From Pseudomonas sp. S31 (GTDB lineage Bacteria > Pseudomonadota > Gammaproteobacteria > Pseudomonadales > Pseudomonadaceae), in contig NZ_JACVVE010000002.1 in assembly GCF_016648105.1 (NCBI RefSeq), positions 186,001 to 250,000 on the forward strand: 64,000 nt of DNA. The letters run 5' to 3'. Position 1 is the first letter of the stretch; every line of letters starts with the position of its first letter. Below the pieces are notes generated by a model that saw only the letters and a program-made list of their open reading frames with translations, was not told where the DNA came from and ran no database searches. The position numbers and the translations under genes were made by a program. Positions 47,242-57,337 of the stretch are shown piece by piece.

Positions 47242-48129
47242 ATGGCACGTCATGACCACTACTATGTCCCGGCGCAGAGCAAGTGGCCGATCATCGCCAC
47301 CCTGGGCATGCTCATCACGGTGTTCGGCCTGGGCACCTGGTTCAACGACCTCAAGGCCGGGCACCCGGATTCCCACGGGCCGCTGATCTTCTTCATCGGC
47401 GCGTTGTTTCTGGCCTACATGCTGTTCGGCTGGTTTGGCGCGGTGGTCAGGGAGAGCCGCGCGGGGCTGTACAGCCCACAGCTGGACCGCTCGTTCCGCT
47501 GGGGCATGAGCTGGTTCATCTTTTCCGAGGTGATGTTCTTCCTGGCCTTCTTCGGCGCGCTGTTCTATGTGCGTGTGCTGGCCGGGCCGTGGCTGGGGGG
47601 TGAAGGCGCGAAAGGCGTTGCGCACATGTTGTGGCCGAGCTTCGAGTTCACCTGGCCGCTGCTGCACACCCCCGACCCGAAACTGTTCCCACCACCCAAG
47701 GAGGTGATCGACCCCTGGCACCTGCCGCTGATCAACACCATCCTGCTGGTCAGCTCCAGCGTGACCATCACCATCGCCCACCATGCCCTGCGCCGCGAGC
47801 ACCGTGGCGCGCTGAAGCTGTGGCTGGGCCTGACCATCCTGCTGGGTGCCAGCTTCATCGCCCTGCAGGCCTACGAGTACCACGAGGCCTATACCCAACT
47901 GGGGCTGACGCTCGGCTCGGGGATCTACGGCGCGACCTTCTTCATGCTCACGGGCTTCCACGGCGCCCACGTGACCCTGGGCACGATCATCCTGATCGTC
48001 ATGTTCGTGCGCATCCTGCGCGGGCACTTCAACCCCGACAAGCACTTCGGCTTCGAGGCGGCCAGCTGGTACTGGCACTTCGTCGATGTGGTTTGGGTGG
48101 GGCTGTTCATCTTTGTGTATGTGCTGTGA
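47242..48129 (+). CDS. coxC: cytochrome c oxidase subunit III
   Basis: A 295-residue subunit III with seven membrane helices, conserved HHYYVPAQSKWP-like start, and the final helices LTGFHGAHVTLGTIIL and WYWHFVDVVWVGLFIFVYVL of the family. Stabilises subunit I. Starts 16 bases after ctaG with GGAAGGAG upstream. Confidence 0.96.
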   Translation: MARHDHYYVPAQSKWPIIATLGMLITVFGLGTWFNDLKAGHPDSHGPLIFFIGALFLAYMLFGWFGAVVRESRAGLYSPQLDRSFRWGMSWFIFSEVMFFLAFFGALFYVRVLAGPWLGGEGAKGVAHMLWPSFEFTWPLLHTPDPKLFPPPKEVIDPWHLPLINTILLVSSSVTITIAHHALRREHRGALKLWLGLTILLGASFIALQAYEYHEAYTQLGLTLGSGIYGATFFMLTGFHGAHVTLGTIILIVMFVRILRGHFNPDKHFGFEAASWYWHFVDVVWVGLFIFVYVL

Positions 48130-48165
48130 ACAGAGAACCCGCTCCTACAGGGTCAGATGAAACTG

Positions 48166-48369
48166 TCAGAAGGGCGCGTGCGACACCAGCTGACCGCTGA
48201 TGAAGCCCCAGGCCACCAGGCCGACGGTCACCGCGGCCAGGGCCACGCGCACGGTCAGGGCTTTCAGCAGGCGGGTCGAGTGTTCGTCGTCCTTGACCAG
48301 GAACACCAGGCCACTGAACAGGCTGGCAATCGTGGCCAACAGCATCAGGACAATCGCGGCCTTGAGCAT
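48166..48369 (-). CDS. small twin-transmembrane protein (DUF2909 type) opposite the cox genes
   Basis: A 67-residue protein with two membrane helices (residues about 5-26 and 37-60) joined by a charged KDDEHSTRL loop. It is oriented against the cox genes, between coxC and the surf1 gene, and reads into coxC. This small gene is present in the same place in many pseudomonads. Function unknown, probably linked to oxidase assembly or membrane. Confidence 0.8.
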   Translation of the reverse strand: MLKAAIVLMLLATIASLFSGLVFLVKDDEHSTRLLKALTVRVALAAVTVGLVAWGFISGQLVSHAPF

Positions 48370-48432
48370 GGCGCTACTCCGGGGGGATGCAGTGATGTGG
48401 ATAAGTATAGCGGTCGACCTGGCGAGGCTCCG

Positions 48433-49179
48433 ATGAGGCCCTTTCGCCCTGGCTGGATACCCACCCTGGTGGTGCTCGCGCTGCTGCCGGGGCTGATCGC
48501 GCTGGGCTGCTGGCAGCTCGGTCGCGCTGACGAAAAGCGCCTGTTGCTGGCCAGCTACGCCGAGCGCCAGCTGGATGCGCCCATCGCCACCAGCCAGTTG
48601 CTACAGGGTGAAGACAACGCCTATCGCCGCGTGCATCTATATGGCCGGTTCGACGCCGAGCACAGCCTGTTGCTCGACAACCGCATGCGCGATGGCCAGG
48701 CCGGAGTCGAGCTGCTGCAGCCGTTCCATGACCAGGCCAGCGGCCTGTGGCTGCTGGTCAACCGCGGCTGGCTGGCGTGGCCCGATCGCCGCGTGCCGGT
48801 GCGTTTCACCACCCCGGACCAGGCCCTGGCGCTGGAGGCCTCGGTGTACGTGGCGCCGGGCAGGACCTTCCAGTTGCACCCCGACCCGGTCGGAGGCCAG
48901 TGGCCGCACCTGTTGACCGCAGTCGACGCCGGGCAGTTGTGGCAACAGCTGGCGCGCGAAGGGTTCAGCCATGAATTGCGCCTGGCGCCCGGCCCGGCCA
49001 GCTACCGCCTGGACTGGCCGGTAGTGGCCATGGGCCCGGAAAAACACCTGGGCTACGCCGTGCAGTGGTTTGCCTTGGCCACCGCCCTGGTGCTGCTCTA
49101 CCTGTATTTCGGCTGGCATCACAAGAGCAAGAAGAAGGAGAAAGCCCATGGCCGTCGCCACTCCGCTGGAAGTGCCTGA
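48433..49179 (+). CDS. SURF1-family cytochrome oxidase assembly protein
   Basis: A 248-residue SURF1 protein with one N-terminal helix (around LVVLALLPGLIALGCWQLG), the conserved GRFDAEHSLLLDNRM domain strand, LVNRGWLAW, and a C-terminal helix (YAVQWFALATALVLLYLYF). Helps insert heme a into subunit I. The stop overlaps the next gene by 32 bases. Confidence 0.93.
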   Translation: MRPFRPGWIPTLVVLALLPGLIALGCWQLGRADEKRLLLASYAERQLDAPIATSQLLQGEDNAYRRVHLYGRFDAEHSLLLDNRMRDGQAGVELLQPFHDQASGLWLLVNRGWLAWPDRRVPVRFTTPDQALALEASVYVAPGRTFQLHPDPVGGQWPHLLTAVDAGQLWQQLAREGFSHELRLAPGPASYRLDWPVVAMGPEKHLGYAVQWFALATALVLLYLYFGWHHKSKKKEKAHGRRHSAGSA

Positions 49180-49729
49180 ACGTAGCAAGCCCAGAGCCCG
49201 CGGGCGTTTGCAACTGATCCTGATTCTCCTGGTGGTGCTCGGGCCGATGGTCCTCGCCACCTGCATGTACAAGCTCAAGTTCTGGGTGCCGGAAGGCCGC
49301 AGCTACCACGGCGCGATGATCGGCAACGGCGAAAGCCGCGCCGACCTCGGCATCGCCGGCGAGGACGGGCGCTGGCAACTGCTGGTCAGCACACCCCAGG
49401 CCTGCACCGAGGACTGTCAGCGCCTGGTCTACCTGGCGCGGCAGATCCAGGTTGGCCTGGGCCGCGATGCCACCCGCGCCAGCCACGCGCTGGCGACCGC
49501 CCAGGCACTGGACGGCACCTACCAGGCGCTGCTCGACCGCGAATACCCGCAATTGCAGCGTTACCCCCTCGACGCCGCGCGCTACCGGCAGAAAGTCGGC
49601 GAAGCCGGCCCGCAGCTGTGGATCGTCGACCCGCACGGCAACCTGGTGCTGCGCTACGACACCAAGGTCGACGGCAAGCATGTGCTCGACGACCTGCGCC
49701 ACCTGCTCAAGCTGTCCAACATCGGCTAG
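49148..49729 (+). CDS. cox-locus membrane protein with Sco-like thioredoxin fold
   Basis: A 193-residue protein with one N-terminal membrane helix (residues about 22-40). The periplasmic part has a C-x3-C pair, C86 and C90 ([12 protein letters not shown]), at the place of the copper site of Sco proteins, and later [15 protein letters not shown], which matches a Sco/thioredoxin strand. The separate Sco histidine is not evident. It probably takes part in oxidase copper or thiol handling beside the real Sco at 51687. Start overlaps the surf1 end. Confidence 0.82.
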   Translation: MAVATPLEVPERSKPRARGRLQLILILLVVLGPMVLATCMYKLKFWVPEGRSYHGAMIGNGESRADLGIAGEDGRWQLLVSTPQACTEDCQRLVYLARQIQVGLGRDATRASHALATAQALDGTYQALLDREYPQLQRYPLDAARYRQKVGEAGPQLWIVDPHGNLVLRYDTKVDGKHVLDDLRHLLKLSNIG

Positions 49730-49738
49730 GAGCCTGCC

Positions 49739-50812
49739 ATGGCCAGACCCGGATTTCGCCTTGCTGTGTTCGCCACCTTGCTGGCACTGCTGGTCGTCCT
49801 GCTCGGTGCCTATACCCGCCTGACCCACGCCGGCCTGGGTTGCCCCGACTGGCCGGGCTGCTATGGCTTCATTGGCGTGCCCAAGGGCGAAGCGCAGCTG
49901 GCCCACGCCGAGCTGCACTTCCCCGACCACCCGGTGGAAGCCGCCAAGGGCTGGGCCGAGATGGTCCACCGCTACTTCGCCGGCACCCTCGCCGTGGTGA
50001 TCGCCCTGCTCGCCGTGCAGGCGCTGCGTCGGCATGCCCGCGATGGCCAGCCCTATCGCTTGCCCGTGCTGTTGTTGGGTGTTGTGCTGGCGCAGGCGGC
50101 CTTCGGCATGTGGACGGTGACCTTGAAGCTGTGGCCACAGGTGGTCACCGCGCACCTGCTTGGCGGCTTCACCACCCTGAGCCTGCTGATGCTGCTGTCG
50201 CTGCGTCTGTCGCGGGCCTTTGCGCCGTTGCCGAAGCTGCCCCTGAGCCTGCGCCGGATCGCGGCCCTGGCCTTGCTGGTGGTGGTCGGGCAGATCGCCC
50301 TGGGCGGCTGGGTCAGCGCCAACTACGCGGCGGTCGCCTGCATCGACCTGCCCACCTGCCATGGCCAGTGGTGGCCGGCGGCGGACTTCAGCAACGGCTT
50401 CCATCTGACTCAGCATGTCGGCCCCAACTACCTCGGCGGGCAGTTGGACAGCGATGCGCGCACGGCGATCCACATCAGCCACCGCCTGGGTGCGCTGCTG
50501 GTCACCGCAGTGCTGCTGCTGCTCAGCTGGAAACTGTACCGCTGCGGCCTTGCCGGCCTGGCGCGTCTGGTGCTGCTGGCGCTGGCCTTGCAGGTGGGCC
50601 TGGGCATCAGCAACGTGCTGTTCCACCTGCCTGTGGCGGTGGCCGTGGCGCACAACGCCGGGGGGGCGATGCTGCTGCTGTGCATGGTGCTAGTGAACTA
50701 CCGCATCCGTGTGGTCGACAAGGTCCGTGTCGGCCAAGGCTGGCGCCTGACGCCAGTGATCGGCGCCGGCGTGGCGCAGCCTGTGAGGCATTCGGCATGG
50801 CGACGCTTCTAG
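49739..50812 (+). CDS. ctaA: heme A synthase
   Basis: A 357-residue eight-helix membrane protein oxidising heme O to heme A. The N-terminal [21 protein letters not shown] motif (in two parts: [16 protein letters not shown]) and the heme histidines in [25 protein letters not shown] and AHNAGG are conserved. Follows the previous gene by nine bases; the end overlaps cyoE by 16 bases. Confidence 0.95.
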   Translation: MARPGFRLAVFATLLALLVVLLGAYTRLTHAGLGCPDWPGCYGFIGVPKGEAQLAHAELHFPDHPVEAAKGWAEMVHRYFAGTLAVVIALLAVQALRRHARDGQPYRLPVLLLGVVLAQAAFGMWTVTLKLWPQVVTAHLLGGFTTLSLLMLLSLRLSRAFAPLPKLPLSLRRIAALALLVVVGQIALGGWVSANYAAVACIDLPTCHGQWWPAADFSNGFHLTQHVGPNYLGGQLDSDARTAIHISHRLGALLVTAVLLLLSWKLYRCGLAGLARLVLLALALQVGLGISNVLFHLPVAVAVAHNAGGAMLLLCMVLVNYRIRVVDKVRVGQGWRLTPVIGAGVAQPVRHSAWRRF

Positions 50813-51690
50813 ACGTTCGGCGGGCAGGCTGGCGCGACTACCTGGAGCTGACCAAGCCCAAGGTGGTGGTGCTGATGCTGATCACCTCGCTGGTGGGCAT
50901 GCTGCTGGCCAGCCAGACCACCGTGAGTGCCAGCGTGCTGCTGTTCGGCAACCTCGGCATCGGCCTGTGCGCGGGCGGCGCGGCGGCGGTCAACCATGTG
51001 CTGGACCGGCGCATCGACGCGCTGATGGCGCGCACCAACCAGCGCCCGTTGGCCCAGGGCCGGGTCGAGCCACTGCCAGCGTTGTTGTTCGCCCTGGCCC
51101 TGGCCTTGGCGGGCATGGCCTTGCTGCTGATCTTCACCAACGCCCTCACCGCCTGGCTGACCCTGGCCTCGCTGCTCGGCTACGCGGTGCTCTACACCGG
51201 CTTTCTCAAGCGTGCCACGCCGCAGAACATCGTCATCGGCGGCCTGGCCGGCGCTGCCCCGCCGCTGCTCGGCTGGGTGGCGGTCACGGGTCACGTCGGT
51301 GCCGAGCCACTGCTGCTGGTGCTGATCATCTTCGCCTGGACGCCGCCGCACTTCTGGGCGCTGGCCATCCACCGCAAGGCCGAGTACGCCAAGGCCGACA
51401 TTCCCATGCTGCCGGTGACCCACGGCGAGCGCTACACGCGCCTGCACATCCTGCTGTACAGCCTGATCCTGCTGGCGGTGAGCCTGTTGCCGTACGCCAT
51501 CCACATGAGCGGCCCGCTGTACCTGGTCTGCGCCCTGGCCCTGGGCCTGCGCTTCCTGCATTGGGCCTGGGTGTTGTACCGTGGCAGCCGGCCGCATGCG
51601 GCGATCGGCACGTTCAAGTACTCTATCGGCTACCTGTTCGCGCTGTTCACCGCCTTGCTCGTTGACCACTACCTGTTGCTGAGCCTATGA
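50797..51690 (+). CDS. cyoE: protoheme IX farnesyltransferase (heme O synthase)
   Basis: A 297-residue UbiA-family prenyltransferase adding farnesyl to heme B. The two aspartate-rich motifs [20 protein letters not shown] and the later YTRLHILL are recognisable, and nine hydrophobic helices are predicted. The start at ATG 50797 gives the normal N-terminus [13 protein letters not shown]. Works with CtaA to make heme A for the oxidase. Also called ctaB. Confidence 0.95.
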   Translation: MATLLDVRRAGWRDYLELTKPKVVVLMLITSLVGMLLASQTTVSASVLLFGNLGIGLCAGGAAAVNHVLDRRIDALMARTNQRPLAQGRVEPLPALLFALALALAGMALLLIFTNALTAWLTLASLLGYAVLYTGFLKRATPQNIVIGGLAGAAPPLLGWVAVTGHVGAEPLLLVLIIFAWTPPHFWALAIHRKAEYAKADIPMLPVTHGERYTRLHILLYSLILLAVSLLPYAIHMSGPLYLVCALALGLRFLHWAWVLYRGSRPHAAIGTFKYSIGYLFALFTALLVDHYLLLSL

Positions 51691-52319
51691 CCCGAACCCA
51701 GAAAACCGTCTTCATCCTCGTTGCCCTGGTCGCGTTGATCATCGGCCTGACCGTCAACAAGGTGCTGAACGAGCGCAACCAGCCCAACCCCGCCGAGCTG
51801 ATCGACGCCGGCATCATCCTGCTGCCACAGAGCCGCACGGTGGCAGACGTTACCATGACCAACCAGGACGGCCAGCCAGTGCAGATGGACGACCTCCAGG
51901 GCAAGTGGTCGTTGCTGTTCTTCGGCTACACCTACTGCCCGGACATCTGCCCGACTACCCTCGCCCAGTTGCGCCAGGTCAAGAGCGAGCTGCCCAAGGA
52001 GGCGGTGGAGCACCTGCAGGTGGTGCTGGTGAGCGTGGACCCGAACCGTGACACGCCGAACCAGCTCAAGCAGTACCTGGGCTACTTCGACAAGGACTTC
52101 GTCGGCGTGGCGGGGTCGATCGAGGACACCCAGAAACTCGCCAATGCCCTGAGCATCCCGTTCATCCCGGCCGACACCAGCAAGCCGGGCTACACCGTGG
52201 ATCACAGCGGCAACCTGGCGATCGTCGGCCCGGATGGACGCCAGCGCGGCTTCATTCGCGCGCCGTTCAACAACCAGAAGCTGGTGGCGCAGTTGCCCGG
52301 GCTGGTCAAGCGCGACTGA
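51687..52319 (+). CDS. SCO1/SenC copper chaperone
   Basis: A 210-residue Sco protein with one N-terminal membrane helix, a thioredoxin fold, copper ligands C84 and C88 in [11 protein letters not shown] and H173 in TVDHSGN. Delivers copper to CuA of subunit II. Overlaps cyoE by four bases and ends the cox operon. Confidence 0.95.
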   Translation: MTRTQKTVFILVALVALIIGLTVNKVLNERNQPNPAELIDAGIILLPQSRTVADVTMTNQDGQPVQMDDLQGKWSLLFFGYTYCPDICPTTLAQLRQVKSELPKEAVEHLQVVLVSVDPNRDTPNQLKQYLGYFDKDFVGVAGSIEDTQKLANALSIPFIPADTSKPGYTVDHSGNLAIVGPDGRQRGFIRAPFNNQKLVAQLPGLVKRD

Positions 52320-52394
52320 GCCGGGCCGCGCTTTCGAAGCACTCCCCTGTCGGTTAGGATGACCGCCTTCGAGCATTGGCATGGAGAGCCTGAT

Positions 52395-54536
52395 ATGACC
52401 TCGCGCGACACGCGCATTCTTGCCTGGCGGCTGGTAGTGCTGCCGCTGCTGCTCTGGGCCATGGCCCTCTGGCAGGGCCATCGCGCCGATGAGCACCGCA
52501 CCCTGCTGCTGGAGGATCGCGGCCAACTGCACGTCTTCATCGCCCAGGTGGAAGAGATGCAGCGCGTGCGCGACCATCGTGACGTGCAGTTCAACGGCCG
52601 CTTGGTCAACCCCTACATGGCCAACAGCATGGCGGTGCTGCGCCTGAACGAGACCGAGCGTGAGCTGACCTTCGCCCGCATCGGTTCCGTGCTGGCGCAG
52701 TGGTCGCAGCCCCTGGCGGCCCTGCTCACGCTGCTGGGCATCGCTTCCCTGGTGACCCTGCACTGGGCTGGCAAGGCCGCGCTAGCCTCACGGGCCCGGC
52801 TGGTGCGCTTGTTCCACCGGGTGCGGCAGTTGTTGCCACTGGTGCTGGCTGCGCTGATGCTGCTGCTGACCCTGACCGCCGTGCTGGAAATCGGCTACGA
52901 GGCGCTCTGGCTGTTCGCCCTGAAACAGACTTCGGCCGGGGTGCTCAAGCTGCAACTGCTGGTCGGCTTGTTGATGCTGGCGATGCTCTGGCCGTTGTAC
53001 CGCCTGCCTGGGCACCTGAAAACCATGCTGCAGCTGTTCAAGCCCGAACCCCACGACGTCTTCGGCACGCCGCTGACCGAGCAGCAGGCGCCTGCGTTGT
53101 GGGCCCGGGTGCGCTCGCTGGCGCGACGGCTCGATGCACTGGAGCCGGACAACATCGTGGTCGGTTGCCTCGAAGGCTTCTACGTGACCTCGGCCGATGT
53201 CCTGCTGCAGCCGGAGGAGCGTCGCCTGCAGGGGCGTACCTTGTACTTGCCCTTGCCGTTGCTGGCGGTGCTCAGCCGCCGAGAAAGCGATGCGGTGATT
53301 GCCCATGAGCTGGCGCACTTCTCGGGCGAGGACACTGCCTACAGCATGCGTTTCGCCCCCATCTACCAAGGTGTTTGGCGCAGCATCGGCGTGCTTGGCG
53401 AACACATGGAGGCCGGTTTCCTGCGCGGCTTGCTGACCTTGCCGGCCTTCGCGCTGGCGGTCTATTCGATGCAGCGTTTCGACCATGCCGTCAGCCACTG
53501 GAGCCGCGAGCGCGAACTGCTGGCCGATGCCGCAGGCGCACGGATCGACGGCCCGCAGGCGGTGGTCGATTCGCTGGTGCGGATCGGTGCGCTGGAGCCG
53601 TTGATCGATGAACACCATCGGCACCTGTGCGGCCAGCCGGAACTGTGGCCGCAAGACTTGCTGGGCGCGGTGCTGAACCATCTGGCGCAGCAGCCTATCG
53701 TGCTGCCGGACGCCGAGCTGGCGGATGAACTGCCCCACCCCACCGATACCCACCCGCCGACCTTGCAGCGCATCCAGGCACTGGGCATGTCCGCCGAAGA
53801 TGCGCGCCAAGGCCAGGCGCTGAGGCCAGTGCTGGTCGAACAGGCGCTGGCCCGCCTGGCCGAGGATGTCCCGGACCTGCCAGGGTTGTCGCGCAGGCTG
53901 ACGACCGCCCTTGGCGACTTCCTGGCGCGCCAGCGCGAGGATATCCGCCGCGAGCTGGAAGAGCGTGCCCAGGCTGTGCCGAGCGAAAGCATCGTGCGTG
54001 AGGGTGCGCAGCTGCGCGGGCGGTTTCTGCTGGTGGTGGCGTTCGGCTGCATGGTCGCTGCGGCATGGCTGCTTATGGGCGTGGACGTGCACGGCGCCAA
54101 GCCTGGGTTGATCACCTTCTTCCGCGTGCTGGCCGCAGCCATTGCCGTCACTGGGGTCATGCTGGGCGTGTTCGGCTGGCGCTTCATCAAGCGTGCGGCC
54201 ACTCCCGCGCTGGTGCTGACACGCGACACGGTGCGCTTTGCCAATGCCCCGGAGCCGATCGCGCTGCATTGCTTCGATCAATACCAGGTCAAGGTCTCGC
54301 CGGGTCTGGCGGTGGTGTTGCAGCTGGCCGAGGATGCGCCGTTACCGATGTTCCACAAGCGCAGGTTCTGGGAGCCCGATGCCAAGTTCGATGCGCGGAC
54401 CCGGCAGGTGACCCTGGCGTTGGGCCGCTGGAGCGTCGATGGCAAGGCCTTGAATGGCGGGCAGCTGTCGTTGCTGATAGGGCGTTACCTGGAAGGCGGC
54501 CATGCGCGCCAGGCCCTGCAGGCCTTGGACGAGTGA
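52395..54536 (+). CDS. large M48-family membrane zinc metalloprotease
   Basis: A 713-residue membrane protein with four or more helices and an M48 peptidase domain in the centre (HELAH at residues 304-308, with a later ERELLADAAGA third-ligand motif). Helices are near residues 8-25, 95-120, 140-160 and 180-200, and again near 540-600. M48 proteases such as HtpX remove damaged membrane proteins; the precise role is unknown. ATG 52395 is preceded by GGAGAG. Confidence 0.85.
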   Translation: MTSRDTRILAWRLVVLPLLLWAMALWQGHRADEHRTLLLEDRGQLHVFIAQVEEMQRVRDHRDVQFNGRLVNPYMANSMAVLRLNETERELTFARIGSVLAQWSQPLAALLTLLGIASLVTLHWAGKAALASRARLVRLFHRVRQLLPLVLAALMLLLTLTAVLEIGYEALWLFALKQTSAGVLKLQLLVGLLMLAMLWPLYRLPGHLKTMLQLFKPEPHDVFGTPLTEQQAPALWARVRSLARRLDALEPDNIVVGCLEGFYVTSADVLLQPEERRLQGRTLYLPLPLLAVLSRRESDAVIAHELAHFSGEDTAYSMRFAPIYQGVWRSIGVLGEHMEAGFLRGLLTLPAFALAVYSMQRFDHAVSHWSRERELLADAAGARIDGPQAVVDSLVRIGALEPLIDEHHRHLCGQPELWPQDLLGAVLNHLAQQPIVLPDAELADELPHPTDTHPPTLQRIQALGMSAEDARQGQALRPVLVEQALARLAEDVPDLPGLSRRLTTALGDFLARQREDIRRELEERAQAVPSESIVREGAQLRGRFLLVVAFGCMVAAAWLLMGVDVHGAKPGLITFFRVLAAAIAVTGVMLGVFGWRFIKRAATPALVLTRDTVRFANAPEPIALHCFDQYQVKVSPGLAVVLQLAEDAPLPMFHKRRFWEPDAKFDARTRQVTLALGRWSVDGKALNGGQLSLLIGRYLEGGHARQALQALDE

Positions 54537-54556
54537 TAAGCAATACATGGCCTGTG

Positions 54557-54595
54557 TGTAGGAGCGGCCTTGCGCCGCGAAGGGCCGCTCCTGTT
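54557..54595. repeat. REP-like hairpin
   Basis: TAGGAGCGGCC faces GGCCGCTCCT across a GCGCCGCGAA centre, between the M48 protease and metQ genes, which converge. Could stop both transcripts. Confidence 0.8.
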
Positions 54596-54598
54596 GCC

Positions 54599-55369
54599 TC
54601 AGAACGCTGGAACCACCGCGCCCTTGTACTTCTCCATGATGAACTGCTTGACCTCGGGCGAGTGCAGGGCCGCCTTGAGCTTGTTCATGGCATCGGAGCC
54701 CATGTTGTCTGGGCGGGCCACCAGGATGTTGACGTACGGCGAGTCGCTGCCTTCGATGACCAGGGCGTCTTTTTCGGGGTTCAGCTTGGCTTCCAGCGCG
54801 TAGTTGGTGTTGATCAGCGCCAGGTCGACCTGGGTCAGCACGCGCGGGATGGTCGCGGCTTCCAGTTCGCGGAACTTGAGCTTCTTGTCGTTACCGGTGA
54901 TGTCTTTCACGGTGGACAGGATGTTCTTGTTGTCCTTGAGCGCGATCACGCCGGCCTTGTCCAGCAGCAGCAGGGCACGGCCGCCGTTGGTGGCGTCGTT
55001 GGGGATGACCACGGTGGCGCCATCTGGCAGCTCGTTGAGCGTCTTGTACTTGCTCGAGTAGGCGCCCAGGGGCTCCAGGTGCACGCCGACCACGCTTTTC
55101 AGGTCGGTACCCTTGGCCTTGTTGAATTCATCCAGGTACGGCTGGTGCTGGAAGAAGTTGGCGTCCAGGCGCTTCTCGGCCACCTGCACGTTGGGCTGGA
55201 TGTAGTCGGTGAATTCCTTGACCTTCAGCTCGACACCTTCCTTCGCCAGTTGCGGTTTGACGAAGTTGAGGATTTCGGCGTGGGGCACCGGGGTGGCGGC
55301 GACGGTGAGGGTTTCGGCATGCGCCGAGAAGGCCGCGACAGCGGCGACGACAGCAAGCAGCTTCTTCAT
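54599..55369 (-). CDS. metQ: methionine ABC transporter substrate-binding protein
   Basis: A 256-residue NlpA/MetQ-family binding protein with a Sec signal (cleavage after SAHA, residue about 18). The mature part starts ETLTVAATPVPHAEILNF. No lipobox cysteine is present, so this copy appears to be a soluble periplasmic protein, unlike E. coli MetQ. Third gene of the metNIQ operon on the minus strand. Binds methionine, likely both D and L forms. Confidence 0.93.
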   Translation of the reverse strand: MKKLLAVVAAVAAFSAHAETLTVAATPVPHAEILNFVKPQLAKEGVELKVKEFTDYIQPNVQVAEKRLDANFFQHQPYLDEFNKAKGTDLKSVVGVHLEPLGAYSSKYKTLNELPDGATVVIPNDATNGGRALLLLDKAGVIALKDNKNILSTVKDITGNDKKLKFRELEAATIPRVLTQVDLALINTNYALEAKLNPEKDALVIEGSDSPYVNILVARPDNMGSDAMNKLKAALHSPEVKQFIMEKYKGAVVPAF

Positions 55370-55433
55370 TGATCACTCCTTGTGAGGGCCGCGACGGCCC
55401 CCGAACGGGCCGGCCGGGCCGACCCCATTGGGG

Positions 55434-56108
55434 TTACTTACGGGAAAAATGCACGACCAGTTTGTCGCCCACGCTCTGCAGGACTTGAACCAGAATCAGC
55501 AGCAGCACCACGGTGACGATCATCACGTCGGTCTGGAAGCGCTGGTAGCCGAAGCGGATCGCCAGGTCGCCGAGGCCGCCGGCACCGACCACGCCGGCCA
55601 TGGCAGTGTAGGAGACCAGGGTGATGGCGGTGACGGTGATGGCCGCGAAGATGCCCGGACGGGCTTCCGGCAGCAGCGCGTTGGTGATGATCTGGCGGGT
55701 GGTGGCGCCCATCGACTGGGTCGCCTCGATGATGCCGCGGTCCACTTCACGCAGGGCAGTTTCCACCAGACGCGCGAAGAATGGCGTGGCGCCCACCACC
55801 AGCGGTGGAATGGCACCGGCGACGCCCAGCGAGGTGCCGGTGATCAGCACGGTGATCGGGATCATCACGATCAGCAGGATGATGAACGGCAGCGAACGCA
55901 GGATGTTGACCACCAGCGACAGCAGCGCGTAAACGCCCTTCTGCTCGAACATCTGCCGCGGGCCGCAGAGGAACAGCAACACGCCCAGCGGCAGGCCCAG
56001 CAACACGGTGAAGAACAGCGAGCCGAACAGCATGATCATGGTGTCGACGCTGGCCAGCCAGATTTCGGCCCAGTCGACGTTGGCGAAGAAATTCAGGGCG
56101 TCCATCAA
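55434..56108 (-). CDS. metI: methionine ABC transporter permease
   Basis: A 224-residue inner-membrane permease with five helices and the binding-protein-dependent EAA loop ([20 protein letters not shown]). Partner of MetN. Its start overlaps the metN stop by four bases. Confidence 0.95.
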   Translation of the reverse strand: MMDALNFFANVDWAEIWLASVDTMIMLFGSLFFTVLLGLPLGVLLFLCGPRQMFEQKGVYALLSLVVNILRSLPFIILLIVMIPITVLITGTSLGVAGAIPPLVVGATPFFARLVETALREVDRGIIEATQSMGATTRQIITNALLPEARPGIFAAITVTAITLVSYTAMAGVVGAGGLGDLAIRFGYQRFQTDVMIVTVVLLLILVQVLQSVGDKLVVHFSRK

Positions 56109-57112
56109 CGCAGTACCTCCATATGTACGTCAGCTGCCGTGAAGCGGGCGAAGGCCGCTTCCATGTCGCCGCCGGTGACGGCCAGGGTCAGCTGCCCATA
56201 GGGCACGTCCTTGATGCGGTCGATGCGCCCGGCGAGGATGCTGTAGTCGACGCCGGTCTCGCGGGCCACGGTACCCAGCAGCGGCGCGTAGGTGGCTTCG
56301 CCCTGGAAGGTCAGGCGCACGATGCGCCCCGGTACGTGGGCGAAGTCGTCACGCTGTTCGCCTTCGTCGACCTGCTCGTCCTCCTGCACGAAGCGCTTGG
56401 TGGTCGGGTGCTGCGGGTGCAGGAACACCTCGGCCACCGAGCCCTGCTCGACGATCTGCCCGGCATCCATTACCGCCACGCGGTCGCAGACCCGGCGGAT
56501 CACGTCCATTTCATGGGTGATCAGGACGATGGTCAGCTTCAGTTCGCGATTGATTTCGGCCAGCAGTTGCAGCACCGAGGCAGTGGTTTGCGGGTCGAGG
56601 GCGCTGGTGGCTTCGTCGCACAGCAGGATCTTCGGGTTGGTGGACAGGGCGCGGGCGATGCCCACGCGCTGCTTCTGGCCGCCGGACAACTGCGCCGGGT
56701 ACTTGCGGGCGTGGTCCTGCAGGCCCACGCGGGCCAGCAGCTCGGTGACGCGCTGGTCGATCTGGCTGCGCGACAGCTCGCCGGCCAGGGTCAGCGGCAG
56801 TGCGACGTTGTCGGCAACGGTCTTGGAGGCCAGCAGGTTGAAATGCTGGAAGATCATCCCGACCTGTTGGCGCAGGCCGCGCAACTGGGCGGCGTTGTAC
56901 GCGGTCACGTCCTCGCCGTCGATGATGATCTTGCCGCCGGAAGGCTCTTCCAGGCGGTTGATCAGGCGCAGCATGGTGCTCTTGCCGGCGCCGGAATGGC
57001 CGATCAGGCCGAACACCTGACCGTCTTCGATGGTCAGGCTGGTCGGGTTGAGGGCTGGGATTTCCCTACCGGCGACGCGGTAGGTCTTGTGCACTTGTTG
57101 GAACTCGATCAC
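56105..57112 (-). CDS. metN: methionine ABC transporter ATP-binding protein
   Basis: A 335-residue ATPase. Walker [10 protein letters not shown] at residues 38-46, signature LSGGQKQR, Walker [13 protein letters not shown], and a C-terminal NIL domain (about residues 265-335) that senses methionine and inhibits transport. First gene of metNIQ. No methionine riboswitch or MetJ box was recognised in the 225-base spacer to katE. Confidence 0.96.
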   Translation of the reverse strand: MIEFQQVHKTYRVAGREIPALNPTSLTIEDGQVFGLIGHSGAGKSTMLRLINRLEEPSGGKIIIDGEDVTAYNAAQLRGLRQQVGMIFQHFNLLASKTVADNVALPLTLAGELSRSQIDQRVTELLARVGLQDHARKYPAQLSGGQKQRVGIARALSTNPKILLCDEATSALDPQTTASVLQLLAEINRELKLTIVLITHEMDVIRRVCDRVAVMDAGQIVEQGSVAEVFLHPQHPTTKRFVQEDEQVDEGEQRDDFAHVPGRIVRLTFQGEATYAPLLGTVARETGVDYSILAGRIDRIKDVPYGQLTLAVTGGDMEAAFARFTAADVHMEVLR

Positions 57113-57337
57113 GTAGCGAACCTTGTGGGGCGCATGGAATTTGGGTCAGCGGTTAGCTGGGAGCGGCGCATTTTAGCGTTTTCCCATAGCTGTTCTTAGC
57201 ATTAATTTCGTAATGCACCAATTCGGCGGGCATAACGCGACAACCGGTAAACTCGATTGAACGCTCGACGAAGCCTTCCAGTCACTACAAGACAAGCCCG
57301 AATGGGCACGCCTGAAGACTGACGAGGAGAGCCGATC

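Noticed and set aside
49618..50796. N-terminal extension of CyoE overlapping ctaA
   Set aside because: Out-of-frame reading of ctaA; UbiA-family homology starts at 50797.
57113..57337. Methionine or SAM riboswitch upstream of metN
   Set aside because: No recognisable riboswitch core could be drawn in the metN-katE spacer.
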